Source of the DNA: Nocardia yamanashiensis NBRC 100130 | GTDB taxonomy: Bacteria > Actinomycetota > Actinomycetes > Mycobacteriales > Mycobacteriaceae | Length of the DNA stretch: 64,000 nt | Assembly (NCBI RefSeq): GCF_001613325.1 | Contig: NZ_BDCD01000017.1 | Location: forward strand, 333,466-397,465 | Direction of reading: 5' to 3' | In this document: one piece after another, positions 51,843-60,638 of the stretch | How the letters are laid out: each line of letters starts with the position of its first letter | How positions within the stretch are numbered: the stretch's first letter is position 1 | Program-made: the position numbers and the translations under genes | Notes under the pieces: model-generated | The model's input: only the letters and a program-made list of their open reading frames with translations | What the model was told of the DNA's origin: nothing | Database searches by the model: none

Positions 51843-52502
51843 ATGAGCGAGCAGCAGGTTCAGGCGGTCGAGGCAGACCCCACCCAGGAGCATCACGAGG
51901 GCGGGTTCCGGCCGATCCGGGAACTGGCACGCGACAACAGCGTCGGCGGCCCCCATTACGGGGAGCTCATCGACCAGGTCCGGACGCTGATGGACAAGGC
52001 GCGGCTGGTCAGCCCCAGCGACGAATTGGCCCTGGAGGCCATCGCCACGCTGAAGGAACTCAACGACAAGCTGGACGCGGCGGTGGTGGACGAATGGTCC
52101 GCCCCGACCTGGCACCGCACCGACCTGCCCTCGCGCGGCAATATCACCCTGCCGCCGTTCCTGGTGGACAAGGTGAGCAAGGAGGGCGTGCACGCGCGCA
52201 TCACCTTCCGCACCTTCCATCTGGGCGGCAATGCGGCGGCGCACGGCGGGCACATCGCCCTCGGCTTCGACGATCTGCTGGGCATGACCGCGGCCGTCTA
52301 CTCCGGCAATGCCACCCGCACCGCGTACCTGCACGTGGACTACCGCTCCATCACGCCGCTCAACACCGAACTGCAGGTGCACGGCTGGGTGGAACGCCAG
52401 GAGGGCCGCAAGATCTTCGTGCGCGCCACCCTGCACGACGGCGACCGCCTGTGCGCCGAAGCCAACGGGCTGTTCGTGCTCCTCAAGCCCGGCCAGCAGT
52501 AG
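51843..52502 (+). CDS. hotdog-fold thioesterase (PaaI-like)
   Basis: A 219-residue protein. The C-terminal 130 residues form a PaaI/THEM4-like hotdog domain: GNAAAHGGHIALGFDDLLGM near residue 125 holds the active-site Asp/His region, then RTAYLHVDYRSITPLNTELQ and a final strand pair. The N-terminal 75 residues are helical and specific to actinobacterial members. It would hydrolyse an acyl-CoA. ATG 51843 follows TAACGT by 7 bases. It lies between the divergent glgP and the downstream glgE, with no evident link to glucan metabolism. Confidence 0.8.
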   Translation: MSEQQVQAVEADPTQEHHEGGFRPIRELARDNSVGGPHYGELIDQVRTLMDKARLVSPSDELALEAIATLKELNDKLDAAVVDEWSAPTWHRTDLPSRGNITLPPFLVDKVSKEGVHARITFRTFHLGGNAAAHGGHIALGFDDLLGMTAAVYSGNATRTAYLHVDYRSITPLNTELQVHGWVERQEGRKIFVRATLHDGDRLCAEANGLFVLLKPGQQ

Positions 52503-52555
52503 GCCGGCCCCGCGCGCCTCGCCGGTCCGGAACGCCGCGCGGGCCGGGCACCCGG

Positions 52556-52561
52556 TAAGTT
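52556..52561 (+). promoter_or_regulatory. -10 element TAAGTT of glgE
   Basis: TAAGTT, the same hexamer as in the sigma factor promoter, lies 7 bases before GTG 52569. glgE-glgB would be leaderless. Confidence 0.45.
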
Positions 52562-52568
52562 CGGACGG

Positions 52569-54572
52569 GTGACCGGCCGCATCGCAATCGATGACATCGC
52601 CCCGGCAATCCCCGGCGGCCGACCGGCGAAAGCCGTGGTCGGCGAGGTGTTCCCGGTGCGGGCCGTGGTCTGGCGGGAAGGGCACGAAGCCGTGGCCGCC
52701 ACGCTGGCGGTGCGCGCGCCCGGATCCTCGCGCACCCAGCGGATCCGGATGACGCCGGACTATCAGCCGGATGTGTTCAATGCCGTGTTCACGCCCGGCA
52801 AACCGGGCGCGTGGACCTACCGAATCGAAGGGTGGAGCGATCCGCTGACCACCTGGCGGTCCGGGGTCGAGGCCAAGCTGGCGGTCGGGCAGAGCGCGGT
52901 CGACCTGGCCAATGATCTGGAGATCGGGGCGCGGCTGCTGGAACGCGCCGCGCAGGCGGTGCCGAAGAAGCAGTGGGAGGTATTGCGCGGCGCGGCCGAG
53001 GCTTTGCGCGGCGATGCGCAATTGCCCGCGCGGGTCGCGCCGGCGTTCAGCGCCGAGGTGAGCGAGATCCTGCGGGCAACGCCGTTGCGCGAGTTGGTGA
53101 CTCACGGACCGCAGCAGACGGTACTGGTGGAGCGGCAGCGGGCGCTGTTCGGGGCCTGGTACGAATTCTTCCCGCGCTCGACCGGCGGCTGGGACGCCGA
53201 CGGGAAGCCGGTGCACGGGACCTTCGCCACCGCCACCGCGGAACTGCATCGCATCGCGGCCATGGGGTTCGACGTGGTGTATCTGCCGCCGGTGCATCCC
53301 ATCGGCAAGGTGAATCGCAAGGGGCCCAACAACTCTCTGACCGCCGCGCCCGGGGATGTGGGGTCGCCGTGGGCGATCGGGTCGGACGAGGGCGGGCACG
53401 ATGCCATCCATCCGGCGCTGGGCACCGAGACCGACTTCACCGAATTCGTGACGGCCGCAAGGGAATTGGGGCTGGAGGTGGCGCTGGACCTGGCATTGCA
53501 GTGCGCGCCCGACCATCCGTGGGTGATACGGCATCCGGAGTGGTTCACCACGCTGCCGGACGGCACCATCGCGTACGCGGAGAATCCGCCGAAGAAGTAC
53601 CAGGACATCTATCCGATCAACTTCGACAATGATCCGGACGGGCTGTACGCGGAGATCCTGCGGGTGGTGCGGCATTGGATCGCCCTGGGCGTCACCATCT
53701 TCCGGGTCGACAATCCGCACACCAAACCGGCGGACTTCTGGGAATGGCTGATCGCGCAGGTGCATCGCGACCATCCGGAGATCGTGTTCCTGTCCGAGGC
53801 GTTCACCCGGCCCGCCCGGCTCTACGGGCTGGCGCGGCGCGGGTTCAGCCAGTCCTACACGTACTTCACCTGGCGGGTACACAAGCACGAGATCGCCGAG
53901 TTCGGCATGGAATTGGCGGCCAAGGCCGACGAGGCGCGGCCCAACCTGTTCGTGAACACGCCCGACATCCTGCACGAATCACTCCAGCACGGCGGTCCCG
54001 GCATGTTCGCGATCCGCGCGGTGCTGGCCGCCACGCTCGGGCCGACCTGGGGCGTGTACTCCGGGTTCGAGCTGTACGAGCATCAAGCGGTGCAGCCGGG
54101 CAGCGAGGAATACCTCGATTCGGAGAAGTATCAGCTGCGGCCCCGGAATTTCGCCGCGGCGGCGGCGCGCGGAGAATCCCTGGAGCCCTTGATCACCCGG
54201 CTCAACGAGATCCGGCGCGCGCATCCGGCGCTGCAGCAGCTGCGGTGCATCCACTTCCATCAGGTGGACAACGACGCGGTACTGGCCTTCTCGAAGTTCG
54301 ACCCGACCACCGGGGACGCGGTACTGGTGGTGGTGAACCTGAATCCGTTCGGCACCGAGCACGCCATGGTGTCGCTCGACCTGCCCGCCATCGGCCGCGA
54401 ATGGCATGACCGGCCGGTGGTGCTGGACGAGATCAGCGGCGAGGAATACCACTGGGACCAGCGCAATTACGTGCGATTGGATCCCGCGCGCGCGGCCGCG
54501 CATATTCTCGCCCTGCCGCCCGTGCCCGCCGCCGCGCGCACCGAACTCGCCTATCGCAGATCGTTCCGATGA
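52569..54572 (+). CDS. glgE: GlgE, alpha-1,4-glucan:maltose-1-phosphate maltosyltransferase
   Basis: A 667-residue GH13_3 enzyme. An N-terminal beta-sandwich and helical insert (about 1-185) precede the (beta/alpha)8 barrel. IFRVDNPHTKP places the nucleophile at Asp381 and FLSEAFTRP the acid/base at Glu410. The C-terminal beta domain ends near 665. It extends alpha-glucans with maltose from maltose 1-phosphate, the central step of the trehalose-to-glucan pathway. The start is GTG 52569. The stop overlaps the glgB ATG by 4 bases. Confidence 0.94.
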   Translation: MTGRIAIDDIAPAIPGGRPAKAVVGEVFPVRAVVWREGHEAVAATLAVRAPGSSRTQRIRMTPDYQPDVFNAVFTPGKPGAWTYRIEGWSDPLTTWRSGVEAKLAVGQSAVDLANDLEIGARLLERAAQAVPKKQWEVLRGAAEALRGDAQLPARVAPAFSAEVSEILRATPLRELVTHGPQQTVLVERQRALFGAWYEFFPRSTGGWDADGKPVHGTFATATAELHRIAAMGFDVVYLPPVHPIGKVNRKGPNNSLTAAPGDVGSPWAIGSDEGGHDAIHPALGTETDFTEFVTAARELGLEVALDLALQCAPDHPWVIRHPEWFTTLPDGTIAYAENPPKKYQDIYPINFDNDPDGLYAEILRVVRHWIALGVTIFRVDNPHTKPADFWEWLIAQVHRDHPEIVFLSEAFTRPARLYGLARRGFSQSYTYFTWRVHKHEIAEFGMELAAKADEARPNLFVNTPDILHESLQHGGPGMFAIRAVLAATLGPTWGVYSGFELYEHQAVQPGSEEYLDSEKYQLRPRNFAAAAARGESLEPLITRLNEIRRAHPALQQLRCIHFHQVDNDAVLAFSKFDPTTGDAVLVVVNLNPFGTEHAMVSLDLPAIGREWHDRPVVLDEISGEEYHWDQRNYVRLDPARAAAHILALPPVPAAARTELAYRRSFR

Positions 54573-56716
54573 ACCGGCGGGATCTGCTGCTGCTGGCGGC
54601 GGGCACCCATCCCGATCCGCATACGGTGCTGGGCGCGCACCCGCATCCGGAGGGGACGGTCATCCGGGTGCTGCGGCCGCACGGGGAGACCGCGGCGGCG
54701 CGGATCGGCGGGAGCGATCATCCGCTGGAAGCTCTGGGGCACGGGGTTTTCGAAGGCGTGGTGCCGTTCCCGGAGCTGTGGGATTACCGGATCGTCACCA
54801 CGTATCCGCACGGGCGCACCGTCATCGACGCCGACGGGTACCGATTCCTGCCCACGCTGGGCGAATTCGATCTGCACCTGCTGGGCGAGGGGCGGCACGA
54901 GCGGCTGTGGGAAGTGCTGGGGGCGCATCCCAAACGGTACGAGACCATGGACGGGGAGATGACCGGCACGGCGTTCGCGGTGTGGGCGCCCAACGCACGC
55001 GGGGTCGCGGTCATCGGGGACTTCGACGGCTGGAGCGGAAACACCGCGCCCATGCGGAAACTCGGCGGTTCCGGGGTGTGGGAGGTGTTCCTGCCGGGGA
55101 TCGGGGTGGGCGACAAGTACAAGTACCGGGTGCACGGCGCGGACGGGCGCACCGTCGATCACGCCGACCCGTTCGCCTTCGCCACCGAGCTGCCGCCCGC
55201 CACCGCCTCGGTGATCGCGGCCAGCGAATTCGCCTGGGACGACGCGGAATGGCTGCGCGGGCGGGCCGCCACCGATCCCAATCGCGCGCCGGTGAGCGTG
55301 TACGAGGTGCACCTGGGGTCGTGGCGGCCGGGGCTCGGGTACCGGGAGATCGCCGAGCAATTGGCGGAATACGTGCTGGGGCAAGGCTTCACGCATGTCG
55401 AGCTGCTCCCCGTGGCCGAGCATCCGTTCGGCGGGTCGTGGGGTTACCAGGTCACCTCGTACTATGCGCCGACCGCGCGCTTCGGCTCCCCCGACGACTT
55501 CCGGTATCTGGTGGATCACCTGCACCGCAAGGGCATCGGCGTGATCCTGGACTGGGTGCCCGCGCACTTCCCGCGTGACGAATGGGCGCTCGCGCGGTTC
55601 GACGGGACCGCCCTCTACGAGCACGCCGATCCGCGCCGCGGCGAGCAACTCGACTGGGGCACCTACGTTTTCGACTTCGGGCGGCACGAGGTGCGGAACT
55701 TCCTGGTCGCCAATGCCCGGTACTGGATCGAGGAATTCCATGTGGACGGGCTGCGGGTGGACGCGGTCGCCTCCATGCTCTACCTCGACTATTCGCGCCC
55801 CGACTGGGAGCCCAATATCCATGGCGGACGGGAGAATCTGGAGGCCGTCGCGTTCCTGCAGGAAATGAACGCGACCGTGCACAAGCATCATCCGGGCGTG
55901 CTCACCGTGGCCGAGGAATCCACCACCTGGCCCGGGGTGACCCGCTCCACCGAGGTCGGCGGGCTGGGGTTCACCATGAAATGGAATATGGGCTGGATGC
56001 ACGACACGCTCGGCTATCTGGCGCACGATCCGGTGCATCGCGCCTGGCACCACAACGAGATCACCTTCTCGCTCACCTACGCCTGGAGCGAGAACTATGT
56101 GCTGCCCATCAGCCATGACGAGGTGGTGCACGGCAAGGGCACGCTGTGGACGCGCATGCCCGGGGACGATTTCGCCAAGGCGGGCGGGGTGCGGGCGCTG
56201 CTGGCCTACATGTGGGCGCATCCGGGGAAGCAGCTGCTGTTCATGGGGCAGGAGTTCGGGCAGTTCCGGGAGTGGGACCACGATCGCGGACTCGACTGGC
56301 ACGAGCTGGAAAACCCACTGCACCAAGGGATTCAGACGCTGGTGCGGGATCTGAATCGGCTGTACGCCTCGCAGCCGGCGCTGTGGAGCCAGGACACCTC
56401 ACCCGGCGGGTACGCCTGGATCGACGCCGACGACCGGGACCACAACGTGCTGTCGTTCCTGCGCTACGGCACCGACGGGTCGATCATCGCGTGCGTCTAC
56501 AACTTCTCCGGGTCCGAGCATCGCGACCATCGGGTCGGATTGCCCGCGGCGGGGCGGTGGCGCGAGATCCTCAATACCGATGCGATCACCTACGGCGGCA
56601 ATGGGATCGGGAACCTAGGCTCCGTCGAAGCAACAAGCGAACCGTCTCACGGACGCCCGGCCTCGGCATTGATCACACTCCCGCCGAACAGCGGAATCTG
56701 GCTGCTGCCGGACTGA
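54569..56716 (+). CDS. glgB: GlgB, alpha-1,4-glucan branching enzyme
   Basis: A 715-residue GH13_9 branching enzyme. Residues 1-110 and 130-235 are two carbohydrate-binding modules (CBM48 in the second: FAVWAPNARGVAVIGDFDGW). The barrel has PVAEHPFGGSWGYQVTSYYA near 281, the nucleophile Asp398 in GLRVDAVASM, the acid Glu449 or Glu450 in AEEST, and ISHDEVVHGKG near 515. It makes alpha-1,6 branches on the chains that GlgE extends; coupling of the genes fits this partnership. Length is typical. Confidence 0.94.
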   Translation: MNRRDLLLLAAGTHPDPHTVLGAHPHPEGTVIRVLRPHGETAAARIGGSDHPLEALGHGVFEGVVPFPELWDYRIVTTYPHGRTVIDADGYRFLPTLGEFDLHLLGEGRHERLWEVLGAHPKRYETMDGEMTGTAFAVWAPNARGVAVIGDFDGWSGNTAPMRKLGGSGVWEVFLPGIGVGDKYKYRVHGADGRTVDHADPFAFATELPPATASVIAASEFAWDDAEWLRGRAATDPNRAPVSVYEVHLGSWRPGLGYREIAEQLAEYVLGQGFTHVELLPVAEHPFGGSWGYQVTSYYAPTARFGSPDDFRYLVDHLHRKGIGVILDWVPAHFPRDEWALARFDGTALYEHADPRRGEQLDWGTYVFDFGRHEVRNFLVANARYWIEEFHVDGLRVDAVASMLYLDYSRPDWEPNIHGGRENLEAVAFLQEMNATVHKHHPGVLTVAEESTTWPGVTRSTEVGGLGFTMKWNMGWMHDTLGYLAHDPVHRAWHHNEITFSLTYAWSENYVLPISHDEVVHGKGTLWTRMPGDDFAKAGGVRALLAYMWAHPGKQLLFMGQEFGQFREWDHDRGLDWHELENPLHQGIQTLVRDLNRLYASQPALWSQDTSPGGYAWIDADDRDHNVLSFLRYGTDGSIIACVYNFSGSEHRDHRVGLPAAGRWREILNTDAITYGGNGIGNLGSVEATSEPSHGRPASALITLPPNSGIWLLPD

Positions 56717-56847
56717 TTCCCGCTACCGGCTGCCCCCAGATCACTGGGCAAGGGAATCAATGTCAAACGACAGAGCTTCTGATCGTGATAGGACTGAGAC
56801 GCGGCCGCAATCCCGGGGGCCACCGCCCCCACACCCCGATAAAGGGG

Positions 56848-56872
56848 TTGGCAGGGCTGCAACCCCTGCCAA
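56848..56872 (+). terminator. hairpin after glgB
   Basis: TTGGCAGGG (56848-56856) and CCCTGCCAA (56864-56872), perfect 9-base arms, followed by TCTGATTCTCTTG. It lies 31 bases before the start of the next small gene and could equally act as leader structure of that gene. Confidence 0.45.
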
Positions 56873-56903
56873 TCTGATTCTCTTGAACAGGAACGATATT
56901 CGC

Positions 56904-57113
56904 ATGAAGAAGTTGGGTACTTTCGCGCTCGCCACCGCCGCCGTCGCCGGTGTTCTCACCGCCGGTGCCGGCCTCGCCTCGGCCGACGCCGTGAAGCTGG
57001 AACCCGTGGTGGCCGTGGGCGAGCCGGATCCGACCAGCACCGGCTCCTCGTCCATCACGACGGAGATCGCCAAGCTGCTCCCCTCCCTGAGCGCCGGCAA
57101 GGCTGCCAAGTAG
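56904..57113 (+). CDS. small secreted peptide of unknown function
   Basis: A 69-residue precursor. Residues 1-27 are a clear signal peptide (Met-Lys-Lys, then TFALATAAVAGVLTAGAGLA, cleavage after Ala-Ser-Ala). The mature part is about 42 residues, without cysteines, with an acidic, Ser/Thr-rich centre and a helical ending (TTEIAKLLPSLSAGKAAK). Such mini-proteins are common in Nocardia secretomes but have no assigned role that I know. ATG 56904 is chosen because the signal peptide starts there, though the open frame extends upstream to 56760. Two strong hairpins follow. Confidence 0.65.
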   Translation: MKKLGTFALATAAVAGVLTAGAGLASADAVKLEPVVAVGEPDPTSTGSSSITTEIAKLLPSLSAGKAAK

Positions 57114-57122
57114 TTCCGGCCG

Positions 57123-57194
57123 GTTCCCCATCCTCCCCATCGGTGGGGAACTCCTGAGATGACTCGTGCCCCCTGCCGGATCGGCAGGGGGCAC
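57123..57194. terminator. two hairpins between convergent genes
   Basis: GTTCCCCA (57123-57130) pairs with TGGGGAAC (57144-57151). GTGCCCCCTGCCG (57166-57178) pairs with CGGCAGGGGGCAC (57182-57194) over 13 bases around GAT. The second can stop transcription from both the secreted peptide gene and the thioredoxin-like gene. Confidence 0.65.
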
Positions 57195-57207
57195 GTTGCG
57201 TAAGACG

Positions 57208-58110
57208 TCAGTACAGGGCGGCGGCGAGTTTGCGGCGGGCCGCCATCACGATCGGCTCGGCCGGGTCGAAGAGTTCGAACAGTTCCAGCAGGTGGGTGCG
57301 GACGCGCGTGCGGTCGTCGCCCGCGGTGCGCTTGACCTGGGCGATCAGCCGGTCGAACGCGGCCTCGGGCTGCTGGTTGAACATTTCCAGGTCGGCGGCG
57401 GCCAGGGCGGCGTCCAGGTCGGCCGGGTCGGCGTCGGCCTTGGCCAGGGCCTGCGGGTCCAGCTGCTGCACGCGGGCGATGAACTGCACCTGGCGCAGTG
57501 CCGCCTTGGCGTCGGCATTGTTCGGTTCGGCGTTCAGGATTTCCTGGTAGACGGCGATGGCGCCATCGAAATTGCCCTGTTCGAGGGCTTCCTCGGCGGC
57601 CACGAAACGCGGATCCTCCGGCGCCTCGGCTTCGGCCTCGCCGCCCGCGCCCACACCGGGCAGCTTGCCGCGCACGGCGTCGACCACGGCGGCCAGCCAC
57701 TGCGTGACCTGCTCCTCCGGCTGATTGCCGGTGAAGTCGGCGAGCGGCTGACCGGCGGCCACCGCCACCACGGTCGGGATGCCCTGCACCTGGAACGCCT
57801 GGGCGATGCGCATGTTCGCCTCGGCCTCGACGCTGGCCAGATCCCAGTCGCCGCCGCTGCCCGCGACCAGCTTCTCCAGCAAGCGCACCAGTTCGACGCT
57901 GCCGGGGCTGCGCTGCGAGTACAGCACCACCACCACGGGCACCTGCGTCGAACGGCGCAGCACCTTGTCTTCGAAATCGGCCTCGGTGACAGCATGGCCG
58001 CCGGGGACATCCGCGGCGGCGGCAGCGGGCTGCTTCAGAGCGGACAAATCCACCGCGCCCGACATGGCGGCGGCAACTGCGGCTGAGGGACGGCGTGCAG
58101 GTCGAGTCAC
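57208..58110 (-). CDS. CnoX/YbbN-like thioredoxin-fold protein with C-terminal TPR region
   Basis: A 300-residue protein, match of M. tuberculosis Rv1324. Residues 55-160 have a thioredoxin fold (VPVVVVLYSQRSPGSVELVR, then VQGIPTVVAVAAGQPLADF with the cis-Pro). The CXXC active site is replaced by S-Q-R-S-P, and I see no cysteine in the domain, so it cannot act as a disulfide reductase. Residues 180-300 are TPR-like helices (AAEEALEQGNFDGAIAVYQE). E. coli CnoX has this layout and acts as a holdase with GroEL. GTG 58110 is the likely start, close to GGAGGG. Confidence 0.85.
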   Translation of the reverse strand: MTRPARRPSAAVAAAMSGAVDLSALKQPAAAAADVPGGHAVTEADFEDKVLRRSTQVPVVVVLYSQRSPGSVELVRLLEKLVAGSGGDWDLASVEAEANMRIAQAFQVQGIPTVVAVAAGQPLADFTGNQPEEQVTQWLAAVVDAVRGKLPGVGAGGEAEAEAPEDPRFVAAEEALEQGNFDGAIAVYQEILNAEPNNADAKAALRQVQFIARVQQLDPQALAKADADPADLDAALAAADLEMFNQQPEAAFDRLIAQVKRTAGDDRTRVRTHLLELFELFDPAEPIVMAARRKLAAALY

Positions 58111-58123
58111 GCCCTCCAGTCTG

Positions 58124-58501
58124 TCACGAACGTGCGGCGGCGGGGTTCGCGGCTTGGCTGAGTTCACCGAGCAGGCCGGACTTGATCGCCCAGCGCTCGA
58201 AGAAGACCGAAGCGAACGGAATCACGCTGGAGGCCAAGCCGATCAGCGTCACCTTGCCCGGCCACTCGAACTCCCGCGAAGCCAGCAGCACGCTGATCGC
58301 GTAGAACACGAACACGACCCCGTGCAGCATCCCGAACACCATCACCGGCCACTTGATGGGCGCATCGGCGATACCGAACGAATCAGCCCGCTTCAACACC
58401 GACCCGAGCAATAGCAGCGCCCACGACGGAGCCTCCACAATGCCGAAGAACCGGACCCGCTTGGCAACAGTGCTCAGATCGAAGATTTCCACGGCCCCCA
58501 T
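58124..58501 (-). CDS. DUF3817 membrane protein, second copy
   Basis: A 125-residue DUF3817 protein. FGIVEAPSWALLLLGSVLKR forms the first helix region, then WPVMVFGMLHGVVFVFYAIS with the family His, and a third helix; the tail is soluble. It is a paralogue of the protein encoded at 32638, though only the core HG-x4-FY pattern is closely shared. ATG 58501 is the first start after the palindrome at 58515-58530. It lies 13 bases upstream of the thioredoxin-like gene in the same direction. Function unknown. Confidence 0.78.
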   Translation of the reverse strand: MGAVEIFDLSTVAKRVRFFGIVEAPSWALLLLGSVLKRADSFGIADAPIKWPVMVFGMLHGVVFVFYAISVLLASREFEWPGKVTLIGLASSVIPFASVFFERWAIKSGLLGELSQAANPAAARS

Positions 58502-58514
58502 TGTGCCGGAATAG

Positions 58515-58530
58515 CTACGACGACTCGTAG
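58515..58530. promoter_or_regulatory. palindrome CTACGA-CGAC-TCGTAG upstream of the second DUF3817 gene
   Basis: Perfect 6-base arms, ending 14 bases before the DUF3817 start. On the minus strand it reads ACTACG-N6-CGTAG, close to ACTACG-N5-CGTAGT at 32161-32177 upstream of the other DUF3817 unit. Confidence 0.5.
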
Positions 58531-58576
58531 TGGAGCCGGTCACATACCCGCTCACGCGGGTGAAAGGGGTTTCCTC

Positions 58577-58717
58577 GGGGGCAAGCCCCCGAACCCCCAA
58601 GGAAGTGGGACGACAAGCGGCCGGGAGGAACACGGGGGGCAGCAGCCCGCGCAGCCAGGGTGACAGCATGCGCGATCGGGCGGCAGCCCCAGAGGGGGGT
58701 TCGGGGGCTTTGCCCCC
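58577..58717. repeat. inverted pair of G/C-rich stem-loop elements in a 282-base gene-free gap
   Basis: Copy A holds GGGGG-CAAG-CCCCC then GAACCCCC (58577-58598). Copy B, in the opposite orientation, holds GGGGGGTTC then GGGGG-CTTTG-CCCCC (58694-58717). B reversed matches A apart from one loop base. A looser relative lies at 33124-33146. They look like a dispersed intergenic repeat. Confidence 0.55.
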
Positions 58718-58733
58718 GTTTCTCCCCTTAACG

Positions 58734-58769
58734 CAGCGACCGCTGCGGCCTTGGCCGCAGCGGTCGCTG
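58734..58769 (-). terminator. strong hairpin after the acetyl-CoA acetyltransferase gene
   Basis: Perfect 17-base arms (58734-58750 and 58753-58769) with only TT between them, 14 bases past the thiolase stop on the minus strand. Confidence 0.7.
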
Positions 58770-58783
58770 GATACGGTCGCGGG

Positions 58784-59965
58784 TTAGACGCGGACGATGA
58801 GGGCGTCGCCCTGGCCGCCGCCTCCGCAGAGGGCGGCTGCGCCGATGCCGCCGCCGCGGCGCTTCAGTTCGAGGGCGAGGTGCAGGACGATGCGGGCGCC
58901 GGACATGCCGAGGGGGTGGCCGATGGAGATGGCGCCGCCGTTGACGTTGACCTTTTCGGGGTCGATGCCGAGTTTGCGGGTGGAGGCGATGCCGACGGCG
59001 GCGAAGGCCTCGTTGATCTCGATCAGGTCGAGGTCGGCCGGCGAGATGCCTTCCTTGGCACAGGCTTTCGCGATCGCGTTGGCGGGCTGGTCCTGCAGGG
59101 TGGAGTCCGGGCCCGCCACGACGCCGGCGGCGCCGATCTCGGCGATCCAGGACAGGCCGAGGGATTCCGCCTTGGCCTTGCTCATGACGACGACCGCGGC
59201 CGCGCCATCGGAGATCTGGGAGGCGGAGCCGGCGGTGATGGTGCCGTCCTTGCGGAACGCCGGGCGCAGCTTGCCGAGCGATTCGGCGGTGGTGTCGGCG
59301 CGAATGCCCTCGTCCTCGGCGAACTGGATCGGGTCGCCCTTGCGCTGCGGGATGGACACCGGCACGACCTCGTCGGCGAAGACGCCGTTCTTCCAGGCCG
59401 CGGCCGCCTTCTGGTGCGAGGCGGCGGCGAACGCGTCCTGGTCTGCGCGGCTGATCACGTCGGCGTCGTTGCGCTGCTCGGTGAGCAGGCCCATCGCCTG
59501 ATCGGTGAAGATGTCGTGCAGGCCGTCGTAGGCCATGTGGTCGCGCAGGGTCACGTCGCCGTACTTGAAGCCCTCGCGGGACTTCTCCAGCAGATGCGGG
59601 GCCTGGGTCATGGACTCCATGCCGCCGGCCACCACGACCTCGTACTCCCCGGCGCGAATCAGCTGATCCGCCAACGCGATTGCATTGATTCCGGACAAAC
59701 ACACCTTGTTGATGGTGAGCGCCGGGACATCCATGGAGATGCCCGCGGCCGCCGCCGCCTGCCGCGCCGGGATCTGGCCGGCGCCGGCGGTCAGCACCTG
59801 ACCCATGATCACGTAATCGACCAGCTCGGGCGCGACGCCGCCCTTCTCCAGCGCGCCCTTGATGGCGATGCCGCCGAGATCCGACCCGCTGAAGTCCTTG
59901 AGCGAACCGAGCAGTCGCCCGACAGGGGTGCGCGCACCGGAGACGATGACGGAGGTGGTGGTCAC
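58784..59965 (-). CDS. acetyl-CoA acetyltransferase (thiolase, FadA4-type)
   Basis: A 393-residue thiolase. Nucleophile Cys89 (TINKVCLSG), GGMESMTQAPHLL near 118, the His of NGGAISIGHPLGMSG near 348 and the second catalytic Cys in AALCGGGGQGDA near 378. The QIPARQAAAAAG motif is typical of biosynthetic acetoacetyl-CoA thiolases. M. tuberculosis FadA4 (Rv1323) sits in the same place beside the epimerase. GTG 59965 has GAGG 8 bases upstream. Divergent from the epimerase gene. Confidence 0.92.
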   Translation of the reverse strand: MTTTSVIVSGARTPVGRLLGSLKDFSGSDLGGIAIKGALEKGGVAPELVDYVIMGQVLTAGAGQIPARQAAAAAGISMDVPALTINKVCLSGINAIALADQLIRAGEYEVVVAGGMESMTQAPHLLEKSREGFKYGDVTLRDHMAYDGLHDIFTDQAMGLLTEQRNDADVISRADQDAFAAASHQKAAAAWKNGVFADEVVPVSIPQRKGDPIQFAEDEGIRADTTAESLGKLRPAFRKDGTITAGSASQISDGAAAVVVMSKAKAESLGLSWIAEIGAAGVVAGPDSTLQDQPANAIAKACAKEGISPADLDLIEINEAFAAVGIASTRKLGIDPEKVNVNGGAISIGHPLGMSGARIVLHLALELKRRGGGIGAAALCGGGGQGDALIVRV

Positions 59966-60068
59966 GATGGGGGCCTCGCTTACGTCAGATGAGTCGGCCC
60001 CGCCAACCATCGGAGCCTTTACTCAAAGGTAACGTGCGGCACGTCCGCATCCTTCCGAGGGTGCGCGC

Positions 60069-60074
60069 TACCGT
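60069..60074 (+). promoter_or_regulatory. -10 element TACCGT of the epimerase gene
   Basis: TACCGT lies 7 bases before GTG 60082 and decides that start; a leaderless transcript is predicted. Confidence 0.5.
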
Positions 60075-60081
60075 CGGTGGT

Positions 60082-60552
60082 GTGAGCAACACCGAGAACA
60101 CCGAATTCATCCCCACGGAATACGTCACCGCCGTCGATCATGTCGGTATCGCGGTGCCGGATCTCGATTCCGCGGTGGCCTGGTACCGAGACCATCTCGG
60201 CATGGTCGAGACGCATCGCGAGATCAATGAGGCGCAGGGCGTGCACGAGGCCATGCTGTCCGTCGCGGGCGCTCCCGCCGGTTCGGTTGCGCTGCAGTTG
60301 CTGGCTCCGCTCAACGACGAGTCCACGATCGCCAAGTTCATCGACCGAAACGGGCCTGGCCTGCAGCAGCTCGCCTATCGGGTCACCGATGTGGAAGCTG
60401 TTTCGCAGCAACTTCGTGAACGGGGCTTGCGTTTGCTGTACGACGCCCCGCGCGCCGGAACCGCTGGTTCCCGCATCAATTTCATCCATCCCAAGGATGC
60501 TGGCGGTGTGCTGGTCGAACTCGTCGAACCGGCCGCGAAAACTACCCACTAG
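60082..60552 (+). CDS. mce (epimerase; not an Mce-import gene): methylmalonyl-CoA epimerase
   Basis: A 156-residue vicinal-oxygen-chelate protein. TAVDHVGIAVPDLDSAVAWY opens the first repeat with a metal His, HEAMLSVAGAPAGSVALQLL holds the Glu/Gln ligand region, and GPGLQQLAYRVTDVEAVSQQ opens the second repeat. GVLVELVEPA carries the last Glu. It interconverts (R)- and (S)-methylmalonyl-CoA in propionate metabolism. M. tuberculosis Rv1322A is the match beside fadA4. Confidence 0.9.
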   Translation: MSNTENTEFIPTEYVTAVDHVGIAVPDLDSAVAWYRDHLGMVETHREINEAQGVHEAMLSVAGAPAGSVALQLLAPLNDESTIAKFIDRNGPGLQQLAYRVTDVEAVSQQLRERGLRLLYDAPRAGTAGSRINFIHPKDAGGVLVELVEPAAKTTH

Positions 60553-60625
60553 TACCGGAGTTCAGCTCCCTAAAGAGGCTGTAACAACATTCGCGGTCGG
60601 GTCACCATCAGTGGTCGGCAGGCTG

Positions 60626-60631
60626 TAGTTT
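60626..60631 (+). promoter_or_regulatory. -10 element TAGTTT of the coiled-coil gene
   Basis: TAGTTT lies 7 bases before ATG 60639; no separate Shine-Dalgarno is needed, though GGGGC precedes the ATG closely. Confidence 0.45.
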
Positions 60632-60638
60632 GTGGGGC

